Shown here piece after piece: positions 24,895 to 32,940 of a stretch of DNA of 37,435 bases. How positions within the stretch are numbered: the stretch's first letter is position 1; each line of letters begins with the position of its first letter. The stretch is taken from positions 1 through 37,435 of the forward strand of contig DULF01000138.1 of NCBI GenBank assembly GCA_012840535.1, in the 5' to 3' direction. This stretch comes from Clostridiaceae bacterium. GTDB lineage: Bacteria; Bacillota; Clostridia; Acetivibrionales; DUMB01. The notes below the pieces were generated by a model. It saw only the letters and a program-made list of their open reading frames with translations. It made no database searches and was not told the origin of the DNA. A program made the position numbers and the translations under genes.

Positions 24895-25695
24895 TTACAG
24901 CTCGATTTCGCCTTCCCTGAACTTATTAATATAGTTCATGCAATAGTCATCCTTTCCCAGCAAAGCTTCTGTTGCATACACAAACGACATAAGTTTCTTG
25001 TCAAGCGGGTCGAGAATCGCCGCATCCATTCCGGCAGTCATTGCAGCTACAAGAAATGCCCGGTTCATTAGTTTCCTTGCAGGAATGCCGAATGAAATAT
25101 TGCTAAGCCCGCAGACAATATGTACTTCAGGAATTTCGGCTCTGATCCTTCTCATGGTTTCAAGAGCAACCATTCCATAATGTGAGCCTGTTCCAATAGG
25201 TCTGATCATAGGGTCGATATAGATGTCGCCAGGCGGAATCCCTTCCCTTGTTAGCTTCTCAACAAGCCTTTCCGCTATTTTTATCCTGCCATCTACGGTT
25301 TCAGGCATTCCTTCATCATCCATGCACAAAGCAATTATGCCCGTCTTATATTCTGCAGCCAAAGGCACAATGGCATTATATCTTTCTTTTTCATCAGTTA
25401 TTGAGTTAATAATGGGCTTTGGGTTTTTATTCGTTTTAAGGGCAGCCTCTATAGCTTTTGGATTTGGTGAGTCAATGGAAAAAGGTACATCCAATACATC
25501 CTGTATTGTATTTACCAACCATGCCAGTCTTTCGGGTTCATCCTCATGAAGCTCACCTGCGTTGACATCAATATATGATGCGCCTATATTATACTGTTTT
25601 TTGGCCAGCTCCTGTATTGCTGCGGCATCATATTTCTCAATCGCTGTCCTGACTGTTTTCAGTGTACTGTTAATTTTCTCTCCGATAATAATCAT
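24895..25695 (-). CDS. Methyltetrahydrofolate:corrinoid protein methyltransferase (AcsE/MtrH/DHPS-fold)
   Basis: This 266-residue pterin-binding TIM-barrel protein shows MIIIGEKINSTLK at the N-terminus, ASYIDVNAGELHEDEPERL, VPFSIDSPNPKAIEAAL, PIINSITDEKERY, DIYIDPMIRPIGTG and VCGLSNISFGIPARKLMNRAFL, all hallmarks of methyltetrahydrofolate-dependent methyltransferases such as AcsE. It transfers a methyl group between tetrahydrofolate and the cobalamin of a corrinoid protein. No corrinoid-protein, CO-dehydrogenase or acetyl-CoA synthase gene is nearby, so the partner is unknown. GGAGG lies 7 nt before ATG. It is 29 nt downstream of the TetR gene on the same strand and could be co-transcribed with it. 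Confidence 0.88.
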   Translation of the reverse strand: MIIIGEKINSTLKTVRTAIEKYDAAAIQELAKKQYNIGASYIDVNAGELHEDEPERLAWLVNTIQDVLDVPFSIDSPNPKAIEAALKTNKNPKPIINSITDEKERYNAIVPLAAEYKTGIIALCMDDEGMPETVDGRIKIAERLVEKLTREGIPPGDIYIDPMIRPIGTGSHYGMVALETMRRIRAEIPEVHIVCGLSNISFGIPARKLMNRAFLVAAMTAGMDAAILDPLDKKLMSFVYATEALLGKDDYCMNYINKFREGEIEL

Positions 25696-25724
25696 GCACA
25701 GGCCTCCGGTTTATTTAATAAATC

Positions 25725-26312
25725 TTATATTCGTTTGTTACTTTTTAATAAATTTATCAGTCCCATTGTAAGCTTTATAGCCATTTCCGCCATGTAACGG
25801 GCGGATTTTTTCATATCTTCATTAAGCCATTTCTGAACAATACCAACGCATCCGGTTACCGCAAATGAATAGACATACTCCGCATCTTCCATACTGACCT
25901 TATTGTTGCTGGTCAATTCGTTAATAATTGGATCGTACACCATCACCATTACCTGTTTCTGAAAATTTAAACCTCCGCGTTCGCTTAAAAGCAGTTTGCA
26001 CAATTTTGCATTTTCCTTTATATACTCAAATATTTTTTCCGCCAGCACCACAGGGTCCACATTGTTGTTCTCCTGGTCAAGTTCCGCAAGACATGCCCTG
26101 ACATTGTCAAGGAATTCATTCTCAATTTTGCGGAGTAAGTCATACTGGTCTGTATAATGAGCATAAAAGGTGGTACGGTTTATGTCGGCTTTTTCACAAA
26201 TTTCCTTGATAGTAATCTGGGAAATGTCTTTTTTCTCAAGCAGGTCTATAAAGCTCTCCTTTAGCACCATCTTGGTATATTTGACCCGTCTGTCCATCTT
26301 GTTCTTTCTCAT
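25725..26312 (-). CDS. TetR/AcrR family transcriptional regulator
   Basis: This 195-residue protein has an N-terminal TetR helix-turn-helix (KMVLKESFIDLLEKKDISQI, then TIKEICEKADINRTTFYAHY) at about 10-55 and an all-alpha effector domain resembling the TetR_C_8 group. It is divergent from the MMPL exporter gene with a 170-bp shared promoter region, the usual arrangement for a local repressor of an efflux system. GGAGGG precedes ATG by 6-7 nt. The ligand is unknown. Confidence 0.92.
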   Translation of the reverse strand: MRKNKMDRRVKYTKMVLKESFIDLLEKKDISQITIKEICEKADINRTTFYAHYTDQYDLLRKIENEFLDNVRACLAELDQENNNVDPVVLAEKIFEYIKENAKLCKLLLSERGGLNFQKQVMVMVYDPIINELTSNNKVSMEDAEYVYSFAVTGCVGIVQKWLNEDMKKSARYMAEMAIKLTMGLINLLKSNKRI

Positions 26313-26402
26313 TCAAAACCCTCCAATTTTATTAAAAACGTCAGATATTAATCAATTTACATGTATATGTTTAACAACTGACATTTTAAAAACATCTGTA
26401 TG

Positions 26403-26431
26403 TTGTATTACTATCATAGTGTTATTAAACT
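26403..26431 (+). promoter_or_regulatory. Candidate promoter of the MMPL exporter operon
   Basis: TTGTAT, a 17-nt spacer and TAAACT lie about 50 nt before the exporter start. The region also holds repeated ACATNTGTAT-like motifs (26359-26405) that could be the TetR operator. Weak consensus. Confidence 0.35.
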
Positions 26432-26483
26432 ATATATGTAGATATTTGTCAACACGGTGTATGGCAATTTAGGAGGTTATTTT

Positions 26484-28550
26484 ATGGAAAAATTTTTTAA
26501 CGCAGTAATTAAACACAGAAAAATCGTATTAGCAATGTTTTTAATAATTGCAGCGTTATGTGCAGTTTTATCATTGCAGGTTTCGGTTAATTACGATATG
26601 GTTGATTATCTGCCCAAAGACGCACAGTCTACCAAGGCAATAAAAATAATGGAAGAAGAGTTTGACAGCAATATGCCCAATGCAAGAGTAATGATTACAA
26701 ACGTGTCAATACTGGAAGCACTGGAATACAAAGAAAAATTGTCAAAGTTGGAAGGGGTCAGATCAGTAAGCTGGCTTGACGACATAGTAGGCCTGGATAC
26801 TCTCAAGACTACGCCCCTTGAGTTTCTGGACCCTTCCATAGTGAAAAATTATTACAAGGATAATAATGCTCTGATGACATTATCAATTGAAAGCGGAAAA
26901 GAAACAACTACATTAAATGCTATTTATGAACTGATAGGTGAAAACAACGCTGTCGCAGGCGAAGCTGTTAATACCGCAAAAGCTCAGGAGATGTCTGTTA
27001 CGGAAGTATTAAATGCAATGGCAATACTGCTTCCGATTGTGATAATAATATTAACAGTTGCGACCAGCTCATGGATAGAACCGTTATTATTCCTGTCAGC
27101 TATAGGAATTGCAGTTATCATTAATATGGGAACAAACATTATATACGGCGAAGTATCGTTTATCACACAAACAGTCAGTCCTGTTTTGCAGCTTGCTGTA
27201 TCCCTGGATTATGCCATATTCCTGCTTCATAGCTTTAATGACTACCGCCTGTCAAATGAGCCAAAGGAGGCAATGATACTTGCCTTGAGAAAGTCATTGC
27301 CGACTGTTGCAGCAAGTGCCGCAACAACTGTTGTTGGTTTTGCAGCATTATTGTTCATGCGTTTCGGTATAGGCTCTGATTTGGGACTCAACTTGTTTAA
27401 AGGCGTTTTTCTAAGTTTCATTTCAGTTATGGTATTCCTGCCCGCCATAACTATCATGAGTTACAGGTTAATTGACAAAACCAGGCACAGAAGTTTCATG
27501 CCTGATTTTAAAAAAACAGGAAACTTATTAATGAAATTGAGGATACCTTTTTTGATACTTGCTCTGATTGTAGTTGTGCCAAGCTTTCTTGCCCAGTCAA
27601 ATACCCGGTTTGAATACGGGATGGGTGTTGTTGCAAATGCAACGCGGGTAGGAAAGGATACCCGATACATTAAAGAAAAGTTTGGCGAAGAAAATATCCT
27701 TGTGCTTCTGGTGCCAAAAGAAGACACAGGAAAAGAATCTGAGCTTTGCGATGAGCTTTCCAGGATCTCCCATGTAAGAAGCGTTGTATCCTATGTTACT
27801 GCTGTAGGGGCAGAAATACCACGGGAATTTGTACCGAAAGAAGTTTCCGGACAGTTCTACTCGGATAATTATGCACGAATTATGCTTTACACCGACATGG
27901 AAGAGGAAGGGGAAGACACATTTAATACTGTGCAAGCTGTATTTGATACGGCGGCAAGGTATTACGACACATATTACCTCGCAGGACAAAGCGCTACTTT
28001 GTTCGATATGAAAGAAGTTGTTTCAGCCGACACGAAACGTATTAACCTTGTGGCTGTAATGGGCATATTTCTGGTTTTGCTGGTTACCTTCCGCTCACTG
28101 AGCCTTCCGGCGCTTTTGGTGTTTACAATTGAAACAGCCATATGGATTAACCTTTCCTTCCCCTATTTTACAGGAACATCCCTGAGCTTTCTCGGGTACT
28201 TGATAATAAGCACCGTCCAGTTGGGCGCAACAGTGGACTATGCAATCTTGTTTGCCAATAATTACCTAAGCAACAGAAAAAACCTTCCCAAAAAGAATGC
28301 CATGCTTAAAACCATAGAAGACAATCTGACGGCAGTCCTTATTTCAGCCGTAATCCTTGCATCTGCGGGATTAGCATTGGCAATTACCTCAAACAATCCC
28401 ATAATTGCAGACCTGGGAACTTTGCTTGGAAGGGGAACATTGCTGTCCCTTGTCATGGTTGCCCTTGTATTGCCGGCTTTGCTTGTGTTGTTCGACAGGA
28501 TTATCCAGAAAACAACTTTGAACGGTAAATTCTACAACAATCAATTATGA
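26484..28550 (+). CDS. MMPL/RND-family transporter
   Basis: This 688-residue membrane protein is built as two similar halves. Each has one N-terminal helix (FNAVIKHRKIVLAMFLIIAALCAV), a large extracytoplasmic loop and a bundle of about five helices with RND/MMPL signature stretches (LAVSLDYAIFLLHSFND, and in half two GATVDYAILFANNYL). The Asp in each DYAI motif sits where RND proton-relay residues are found. It probably exports a lipid, peptide or drug using the proton gradient. The start at ATG 26484 has AGGAGG 7 nt upstream; the longer in-frame start at 26457 has none. The next gene follows immediately and encodes a secreted partner. Confidence 0.92.
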   Translation: MEKFFNAVIKHRKIVLAMFLIIAALCAVLSLQVSVNYDMVDYLPKDAQSTKAIKIMEEEFDSNMPNARVMITNVSILEALEYKEKLSKLEGVRSVSWLDDIVGLDTLKTTPLEFLDPSIVKNYYKDNNALMTLSIESGKETTTLNAIYELIGENNAVAGEAVNTAKAQEMSVTEVLNAMAILLPIVIIILTVATSSWIEPLLFLSAIGIAVIINMGTNIIYGEVSFITQTVSPVLQLAVSLDYAIFLLHSFNDYRLSNEPKEAMILALRKSLPTVAASAATTVVGFAALLFMRFGIGSDLGLNLFKGVFLSFISVMVFLPAITIMSYRLIDKTRHRSFMPDFKKTGNLLMKLRIPFLILALIVVVPSFLAQSNTRFEYGMGVVANATRVGKDTRYIKEKFGEENILVLLVPKEDTGKESELCDELSRISHVRSVVSYVTAVGAEIPREFVPKEVSGQFYSDNYARIMLYTDMEEEGEDTFNTVQAVFDTAARYYDTYYLAGQSATLFDMKEVVSADTKRINLVAVMGIFLVLLVTFRSLSLPALLVFTIETAIWINLSFPYFTGTSLSFLGYLIISTVQLGATVDYAILFANNYLSNRKNLPKKNAMLKTIEDNLTAVLISAVILASAGLALAITSNNPIIADLGTLLGRGTLLSLVMVALVLPALLVLFDRIIQKTTLNGKFYNNQL

Positions 28551-28564
28551 GGAGTGTGGTCTAT

Positions 28565-30112
28565 ATGAAAAAAATAATTTCGTTTGCCTTGATATTTTTA
28601 TTGGTTTTATCACTATCATCCGGTATTCCGGCATCAGCCGAAAACAATCCTTCACCTAAAGAGGAAATTGTATATGGTATACTCAACCTGGACGGAAGCG
28701 TGAACAACCTCTATGTGGTAAATATATTTGACGGCGGTGAAATTACCGATTACGGCAATTACTCCGAAATACGGAATCTGACAACTTCTGAAGAACTCAA
28801 CCGGGACGGGGATAAAATAACGATAAACACCAGCGCTGATAAATTTTACTATCAGGGGACCCTTGAAAGAAAGGAGTTGCCCTGGGATATTGATATAAAA
28901 TACTACCTGGACGGTAGGGAAGTCCCGGGAACAGACCTTGGAGGAAAAAGCGGCGCTTTGGAAATTGCGCTGTCCATAAAACAAAACAAAAACATCAACA
29001 GCACGTTTTTCAATAATTATGCCTTGCAAATTTCACTTTCACTTGACAATAAGCTTTGCTCCAACATAAAAGCAGACAATGCCACCATTGCCGAGGCAGG
29101 CGGCAAAAAACAGCTTACTTACACCGTTTTGCCGGGCAATGGCATTAATATATCCGTAATGGCTGATGTCCATGATTTTGAAATGGATCCAATAACAATA
29201 AACGGTATCAGGCTGTCTTTTGATATAGACATTGACAGTGGCGAATTCGCAGAGCAGTTTTCGGAACTTGCTGATGCAATAAAAGAACTTGATAACGGAG
29301 CAGGTGAACTGCTGGATGCTCTTGATCAGTTATCAGGCGGAATGCAAGAATATGTTGACGGAATGAAAACCTTTAAGGACGGCCTCGGACAGCTGTCAAC
29401 CGGTGCAGATAAGTTGAATTCAGGTGCAGTATCATTAAAAAACGGTTTATCTGAGTTGGCGGAACAGAACGGCTCTATTATAAACGGTGCTATGGCAATT
29501 CAGCAAGCCACCTTTGATTCAATCAATGCACAACTTAGCGGAAGAGGATTAGACCTGCCTGTTCTCACACCTGAAAACTACAGCAAGGTATTATCCTCCA
29601 TTTCCCAACTTGATGCGGTTAAGAAACAGCTTGACGGCGTAGTGCAGTTTACACAAGGCCTAAAAAGTTATGTGGACGGAGTATCACAACTTTACAACGG
29701 CGCTCTGGATTTAGTGGGCGGAACATCAGAATTTAAATCCTCATCCTCCGTAATAGCGGCATCAGCAAATGAACTTTATAACGCGGGGGCAGAATTAAAT
29801 GCAGCAATAAAAAAATTAAGAGACGGGTTTTCTTCATATAAGGAAGGCACAAATAAATTAAGAAGCGGTACATCAGATATGGAATCGGAAATAGACAGCA
29901 AGGTTGATGAAATACTTGCCGGTATTTTCGGTAACGGTGATAAAGTAATATCTTTTGTGTCAGAGAAAAACACCAATGTAACAGCTGTCCAGTTCGTGTT
30001 AAAGACAGAGCCGGTAAATCTTCCTGAAATTCAGAAACCTGTTGTTAAGGAGCCTGTTAAGCTGACCTTCTGGCAAAAGCTGCTGAAATTATTCGGGCTT
30101 TTTAAAGCCTAG
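28565..30112 (+). CDS. Secreted coiled-coil protein with YhgE/Pip-like repeats
   Basis: This 515-residue protein starts with a signal peptide (KKIISFALIFLLVLSLSSG, cleavage near ASA-EN). The first ~220 residues are predicted mostly beta. From about 225 to 420 come heptad-like LxxGxxxLxxG repeats (LDNGAGELLDALDQLSGGMQ, LSTGADKLNSGAVSLKNGL) as in YhgE/Pip and phage-infection proteins. The C-terminus ends with a short amphipathic LTFWQKLLKLFGLFKA and no obvious transmembrane anchor. GAGGAG overlaps the stop of the exporter gene, supporting ATG 28565 and tight co-translation. It probably acts outside the membrane as a partner of the MMPL exporter, perhaps like the periplasmic part of an RND system; that is inference. 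Confidence 0.8.
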   Translation: MKKIISFALIFLLVLSLSSGIPASAENNPSPKEEIVYGILNLDGSVNNLYVVNIFDGGEITDYGNYSEIRNLTTSEELNRDGDKITINTSADKFYYQGTLERKELPWDIDIKYYLDGREVPGTDLGGKSGALEIALSIKQNKNINSTFFNNYALQISLSLDNKLCSNIKADNATIAEAGGKKQLTYTVLPGNGINISVMADVHDFEMDPITINGIRLSFDIDIDSGEFAEQFSELADAIKELDNGAGELLDALDQLSGGMQEYVDGMKTFKDGLGQLSTGADKLNSGAVSLKNGLSELAEQNGSIINGAMAIQQATFDSINAQLSGRGLDLPVLTPENYSKVLSSISQLDAVKKQLDGVVQFTQGLKSYVDGVSQLYNGALDLVGGTSEFKSSSSVIAASANELYNAGAELNAAIKKLRDGFSSYKEGTNKLRSGTSDMESEIDSKVDEILAGIFGNGDKVISFVSEKNTNVTAVQFVLKTEPVNLPEIQKPVVKEPVKLTFWQKLLKLFGLFKA

Positions 30113-30162
30113 GTTCATAAAAAAATTTACGGTTGCAAAAAAAACTACATCAGCGGCTTTTC

Positions 30163-30198
30163 AACGAGGCAGAAGATATGTTTACCTTCTGCCTCGTT
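30163..30198. terminator. Hairpin between convergent genes
   Basis: AACGAGGCAGAAG pairs perfectly with CTTCTGCCTCGTT around a 10-nt loop, about 50 nt after the coiled-coil protein gene. No direct T-run follows on the plus strand; on the minus strand a T8 run occurs about 17 nt later. It probably serves as a bidirectional terminator for the two convergent genes. Confidence 0.55.
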
Positions 30199-30281
30199 AA
30201 AATTTATGTGCAGCTGTGCCTAACAATTTCAGAATCCTGCATTTAATGAATGCATGCCTGATAATAATTTATAGTAACATA

Positions 30282-30737
30282 TTATGATTCACTCCTATGT
30301 TTATTAAATACTTGTTTATAAAAACCAAGAACAATATTTGCAGGAAACAAACGCTGTTCGAATAAAATTGCCATAGATAAAGCAGCCTCAACCAGACCGA
30401 TAATGAAATATAAAATATGGGGAAAAGCAACCGTATTAAGCATTATGCACTGAACTACAATCCATATTACCAAGGCCCAGCTAAAAATACTGCTTATATA
30501 TCCTTGAAGTCTCAATTTATAGCGAAATAATAATGCGCTTACGATATTTCCAATTCCAAGCACAGTAAACAGAATAATGCCCGGTATCAGGTAATTACTG
30601 AAGGGGGAATTCTTTAAAGGTTCAATTGGCATTCCCAGTGGATTAAAGGGATTAATAATAGCAGCAAGTCCACCAAACACAGCTCCTATTCCTACAAATA
30701 AGTGCAAAGCAAATAATATTCGGTACAATCTCCTCAT
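30282..30737 (-). CDS. Small integral membrane protein of unknown function
   Basis: This 151-residue protein has four probable transmembrane helices: about 5-28 (LYRILFALHLFVGIGAVFGG), 50-72 (LIPGIILFTVLGIGNIVSAL), 80-100 (ISSIFSWALVIWIVVQCIML) and 105-127. Between the first two is a conserved-looking NPFNPLGMPIEPLKNSPFSN loop. The C-terminus is basic. No family is recognised with certainty. It is a lone gene convergent with the exporter operon. Confidence 0.7.
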   Translation of the reverse strand: MRRLYRILFALHLFVGIGAVFGGLAAIINPFNPLGMPIEPLKNSPFSNYLIPGIILFTVLGIGNIVSALLFRYKLRLQGYISSIFSWALVIWIVVQCIMLNTVAFPHILYFIIGLVEAALSMAILFEQRLFPANIVLGFYKQVFNKHRSES

Positions 30738-31137
30738 TCCTACTCCTCCCGCATGCTAAAATAGCAAAATACCCGGTCCGCCTTCTTCCACTTCCTGTTA
30801 ATAGAAATATATCTGTCCATCAGTATTATATTATCATTAACTCAAACAATAAAAAAGCCTTCCTGATACTATTAGTTCCAATTTTTTGCTTGTCGGTACC
30901 CGCCACCTGTATCTTGACGCCTCGTTATATTTATATGATAATATTAAACCAATAGTGTACAGATCAAATATTTTGTACAGCCGGGCTGGTGGAAACAATA
31001 GCAATGATTGTATCGTGCAATAATTTCGAAAAAACTGCTTATATCATTCCGTATTTAAGATATATCGCCTACGATAACTATGCATACACATACACAAAAA
31101 CCTCGACTTTATTAAATCTACATTTGATTTTCCGGTT
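30738..31137. other. 400-bp non-coding stretch before the URO-D remnant
   Basis: No intact gene is seen. A promoter-like pair lies at 30914-30942. I could not identify the missing 5-prime part of the URO-D-family gene here in any frame, so it appears deleted or decayed beyond recognition. Confidence 0.5.
30914..30942 (+). promoter_or_regulatory. Candidate promoter facing the URO-D remnant
   Basis: TTGACG (30914-30919), a 17-nt spacer and GATAAT (30937-30942) give a good sigma-A match on the plus strand, about 200 nt before the truncated gene. It may be the original promoter surviving the gene's decay. Confidence 0.45.
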
Positions 31138-31971
31138 TTGCACAGAGTAAAGAACAGAGACATTGTACGCATTACATTAATACAGGTGGATAACAGCCCA
31201 GGGTATCCATATAAGGTGATTGAGGAAACAGATGAATATATTGTTTATGTTTCAAAATGGGGTGTAACCCAGAAAGAATGGAAAAATGCAAATTCCACAA
31301 ATTATAAAAAGTGGCGGGAAGAAGGGCAATGGATAGAGGCTTTGCTCTGGTTCGGGTTTGACGTAGCCCATTCATGGATGGTGGGAACAGAAAGGCTTTT
31401 GATAGCGTTAATGGAAGAACCTGAGTGGTACGTAGACATGTTTAACCATTTCCTTGATGTGAACATAGCGCTTCTGGAAATGGTGTGGGATGCAGGATAT
31501 AAATTTGACAGCGTAATGTGGTACGATGACATGGGATACAAGCACAGCCAGTTCTTTTCCCTTAAAACATACAGGGAATTGCTTAAGCCTGTTCATAAAA
31601 GAGCTGTTGACTGGGCACATGCCAAAGGACTAAAAGTAAGGCTGCATTCTTGCGGTGATATAAATCCATTTATACCGGACCTTATAGAAATCGGCGTGGA
31701 TGCCTTAAATCCTCTCGAGGTAAAAGCAGGAATGGATCCTGTTGATATAAAGAAAAAATACGGCGACAAGCTTGTGCTGCATGGCGGTGTAAATGCAGTG
31801 TTATGGAACGACATTGAGGCTATCGAAGAGGAAATCAGGAGAATAGTACCGGTCTTGAAGGAAAATGGCGGGTATATATTTTCATCAGACCATTCAATAC
31901 CTTCAAGTGTTAGTCTTGAGAATTTCAGGCATATAGTCAATCTTGTAAAGGATGTTGGAAGTTACAGGTAA
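31138..31971 (+). pseudogene. Uroporphyrinogen decarboxylase-family (COG0407) methyltransferase, truncated
   Basis: The readable frame (277 residues) clearly belongs to the URO-D superfamily, including corrinoid methyltransferases. It shows YVSKWGVTQKEWKN, WFGFDVAHSWMVGTERLLIA, VMWYDDMGYKHSQFFS, LRLHSCGDI-like RLHSCGDINPFI, DALNPLEVKAGMD, LHGGVNA and FSSDHSIPSSVSLENF. Family members have about 340-370 residues. Here the N-terminal ~70 residues are missing (only a TTG without ribosome-binding site precedes). The usual ~40-50 residues between WKNANST and NYKKWREEGQW also appear absent, the join being in frame. The C-terminal barrel is intact. Best read as a decaying gene, though expression of a shortened protein cannot be excluded. 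Confidence 0.7.
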
Positions 31972-32041
31972 AGCGAATCTTTGACGCAAAATATACAAAT
32001 TGTATTGCCTCTTATAGGCTTTTACAGCATTAATTAAAATA

Positions 32042-32075
32042 GCCGGCTCTGATCCTGTTTGGATCAGCAGCCGGC
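32042..32075 (-). terminator. Intrinsic terminator of the superoxide reductase gene
   Basis: GCCGGCTCTGATCC pairs with GGATCAG-C-AGCCGGC (one bulged base) around a 5-nt loop. On the minus strand ATTTTAATT follows. It lies 10 nt after the stop of the superoxide reductase gene. Confidence 0.75.
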
Positions 32076-32084
32076 CTGTTGCAT

Positions 32085-32474
32085 CTAAGCATCTGCTTTC
32101 CAAAGGCTGTGAAGGTTGCAGTAAGCAAAAGCGCTTTCCAACCTGTCATCGTCCGTTAAAACAAATTCTGCACGAGGTTCTTCTCCCGGTAAAAGTATTT
32201 TGCGCTGTCCTCCTTTTTCAGTCTGGATATATACCCAGCTTATGTAATGTTCCTCTGTCATGGGATGCGGTACCGAACCAATTTCAACAGTCACCCTGTT
32301 GCCGTCAACCTTGATAACAGGTACATGTTTTTCGGCCGACGCATCAAAGGTATTTGGTATAAGTTCGCTCATTTCTTCACCACAACATACTAAAGGTTCT
32401 TTAGCATTGATGATAAGCCCAATGATGTTTCCACACTTCTTGCAAATGAAAAACTTTTGCTCTTCACGTTTCAT
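32085..32474 (-). CDS. dfx: Desulfoferrodoxin / superoxide reductase (2Fe-SOR)
   Basis: This 129-residue protein carries both iron sites of 2Fe superoxide reductases. The N-terminal desulforedoxin-type FeCys4 centre is C11, C14, C30, C31. The catalytic FeHis4Cys centre is H50 (in EKHVPV), H70 (SVPHPM), H76 (EEHYISW), C119 and H122 (YCNLHSLW). E48 and K49 match the conserved Glu-Lys pair near the active site. It reduces superoxide to hydrogen peroxide in the cytoplasm without oxygen release, a typical anaerobe defence. AGGAG precedes ATG by 9 nt. It stands alone, next to the hcp-ferredoxin pair, with its own terminator. Confidence 0.96.
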   Translation of the reverse strand: MKREEQKFFICKKCGNIIGLIINAKEPLVCCGEEMSELIPNTFDASAEKHVPVIKVDGNRVTVEIGSVPHPMTEEHYISWVYIQTEKGGQRKILLPGEEPRAEFVLTDDDRLESAFAYCNLHSLWKADA

Positions 32475-32625
32475 TTACACCCACTCCTATCATTATTAAT
32501 AATAATTTAAAATGCCTTAACACCTGAAAGTGCGGTTAGCTTCATTTACATTAAATATATACCCTTATATTTACTTTATTAACATATTTTATTCCGGAAA
32601 AACATTCCGCATTTTCTCCATATAC

Positions 32626-32663
32626 AAAAAAGTTGCGCATAAGGTTCTCCCCCAGCGCAACTT
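32626..32663 (-). terminator. Intrinsic terminator of the hcp-ferredoxin unit
   Basis: AAGTTGCGC pairs with GCGCAACTT around a 16-nt loop. On the minus strand it runs into TTTTTTG. It lies about 10 nt after the ferredoxin stop. Confidence 0.75.
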
Positions 32664-32673
32664 CCAAGTCAAC

Positions 32674-32862
32674 TCATTCTATTTTTATAGCCTCCACCGG
32701 ACACTGGGATTCCGCATCCTTAGCAGAATCCAATACGTCATCCGGTATTTCCTCATCTGCCGCGATGGCTTTTCCGTCATCATCCATCCTGAAAATCTCA
32801 GGGCAAATATCCGGACAAAGCCCACAGCCGATGCAGAGATCCTTGTCAACGTGTCCCTTCAT
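32674..32862 (-). CDS. Ferredoxin, [4Fe-4S] monocluster type
   Basis: This 62-residue acidic protein has C10, C13, C16 in CIGCGLCPDICP, plus C20, and C54 in the C-terminal SQCPVEAI. It thus has the four ligands of one [4Fe-4S] cluster and one spare cysteine; the second cluster motif of 2[4Fe-4S] clostridial ferredoxins is missing. It is a low-potential electron carrier. Its place 55 nt after hcp on the same strand, before a shared terminator, makes it a likely electron donor to the hybrid-cluster protein. AAGGAGG precedes ATG. Confidence 0.95.
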   Translation of the reverse strand: MKGHVDKDLCIGCGLCPDICPEIFRMDDDGKAIAADEEIPDDVLDSAKDAESQCPVEAIKIE

Positions 32863-32888
32863 AAAAACCGCCTCCTTAAATAAATTAC

Positions 32889-32940
32889 TATGCCATAAAC
32901 TTTTTCAATATTTGTTATTATGCCATAAACTTTTCAATAT
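32889..32940. repeat. Short tandem duplication at the end of hcp
   Basis: TATGCCATAAAC followed by T(4 or 5)CAATAT occurs at 32889-32911 and again at 32919-32940, with one T difference. The second copy is the last codons of hcp (...KFMA); the first lies in the spacer before the ferredoxin gene. It is a small 30-nt-period duplication of the gene end. Confidence 0.85.
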
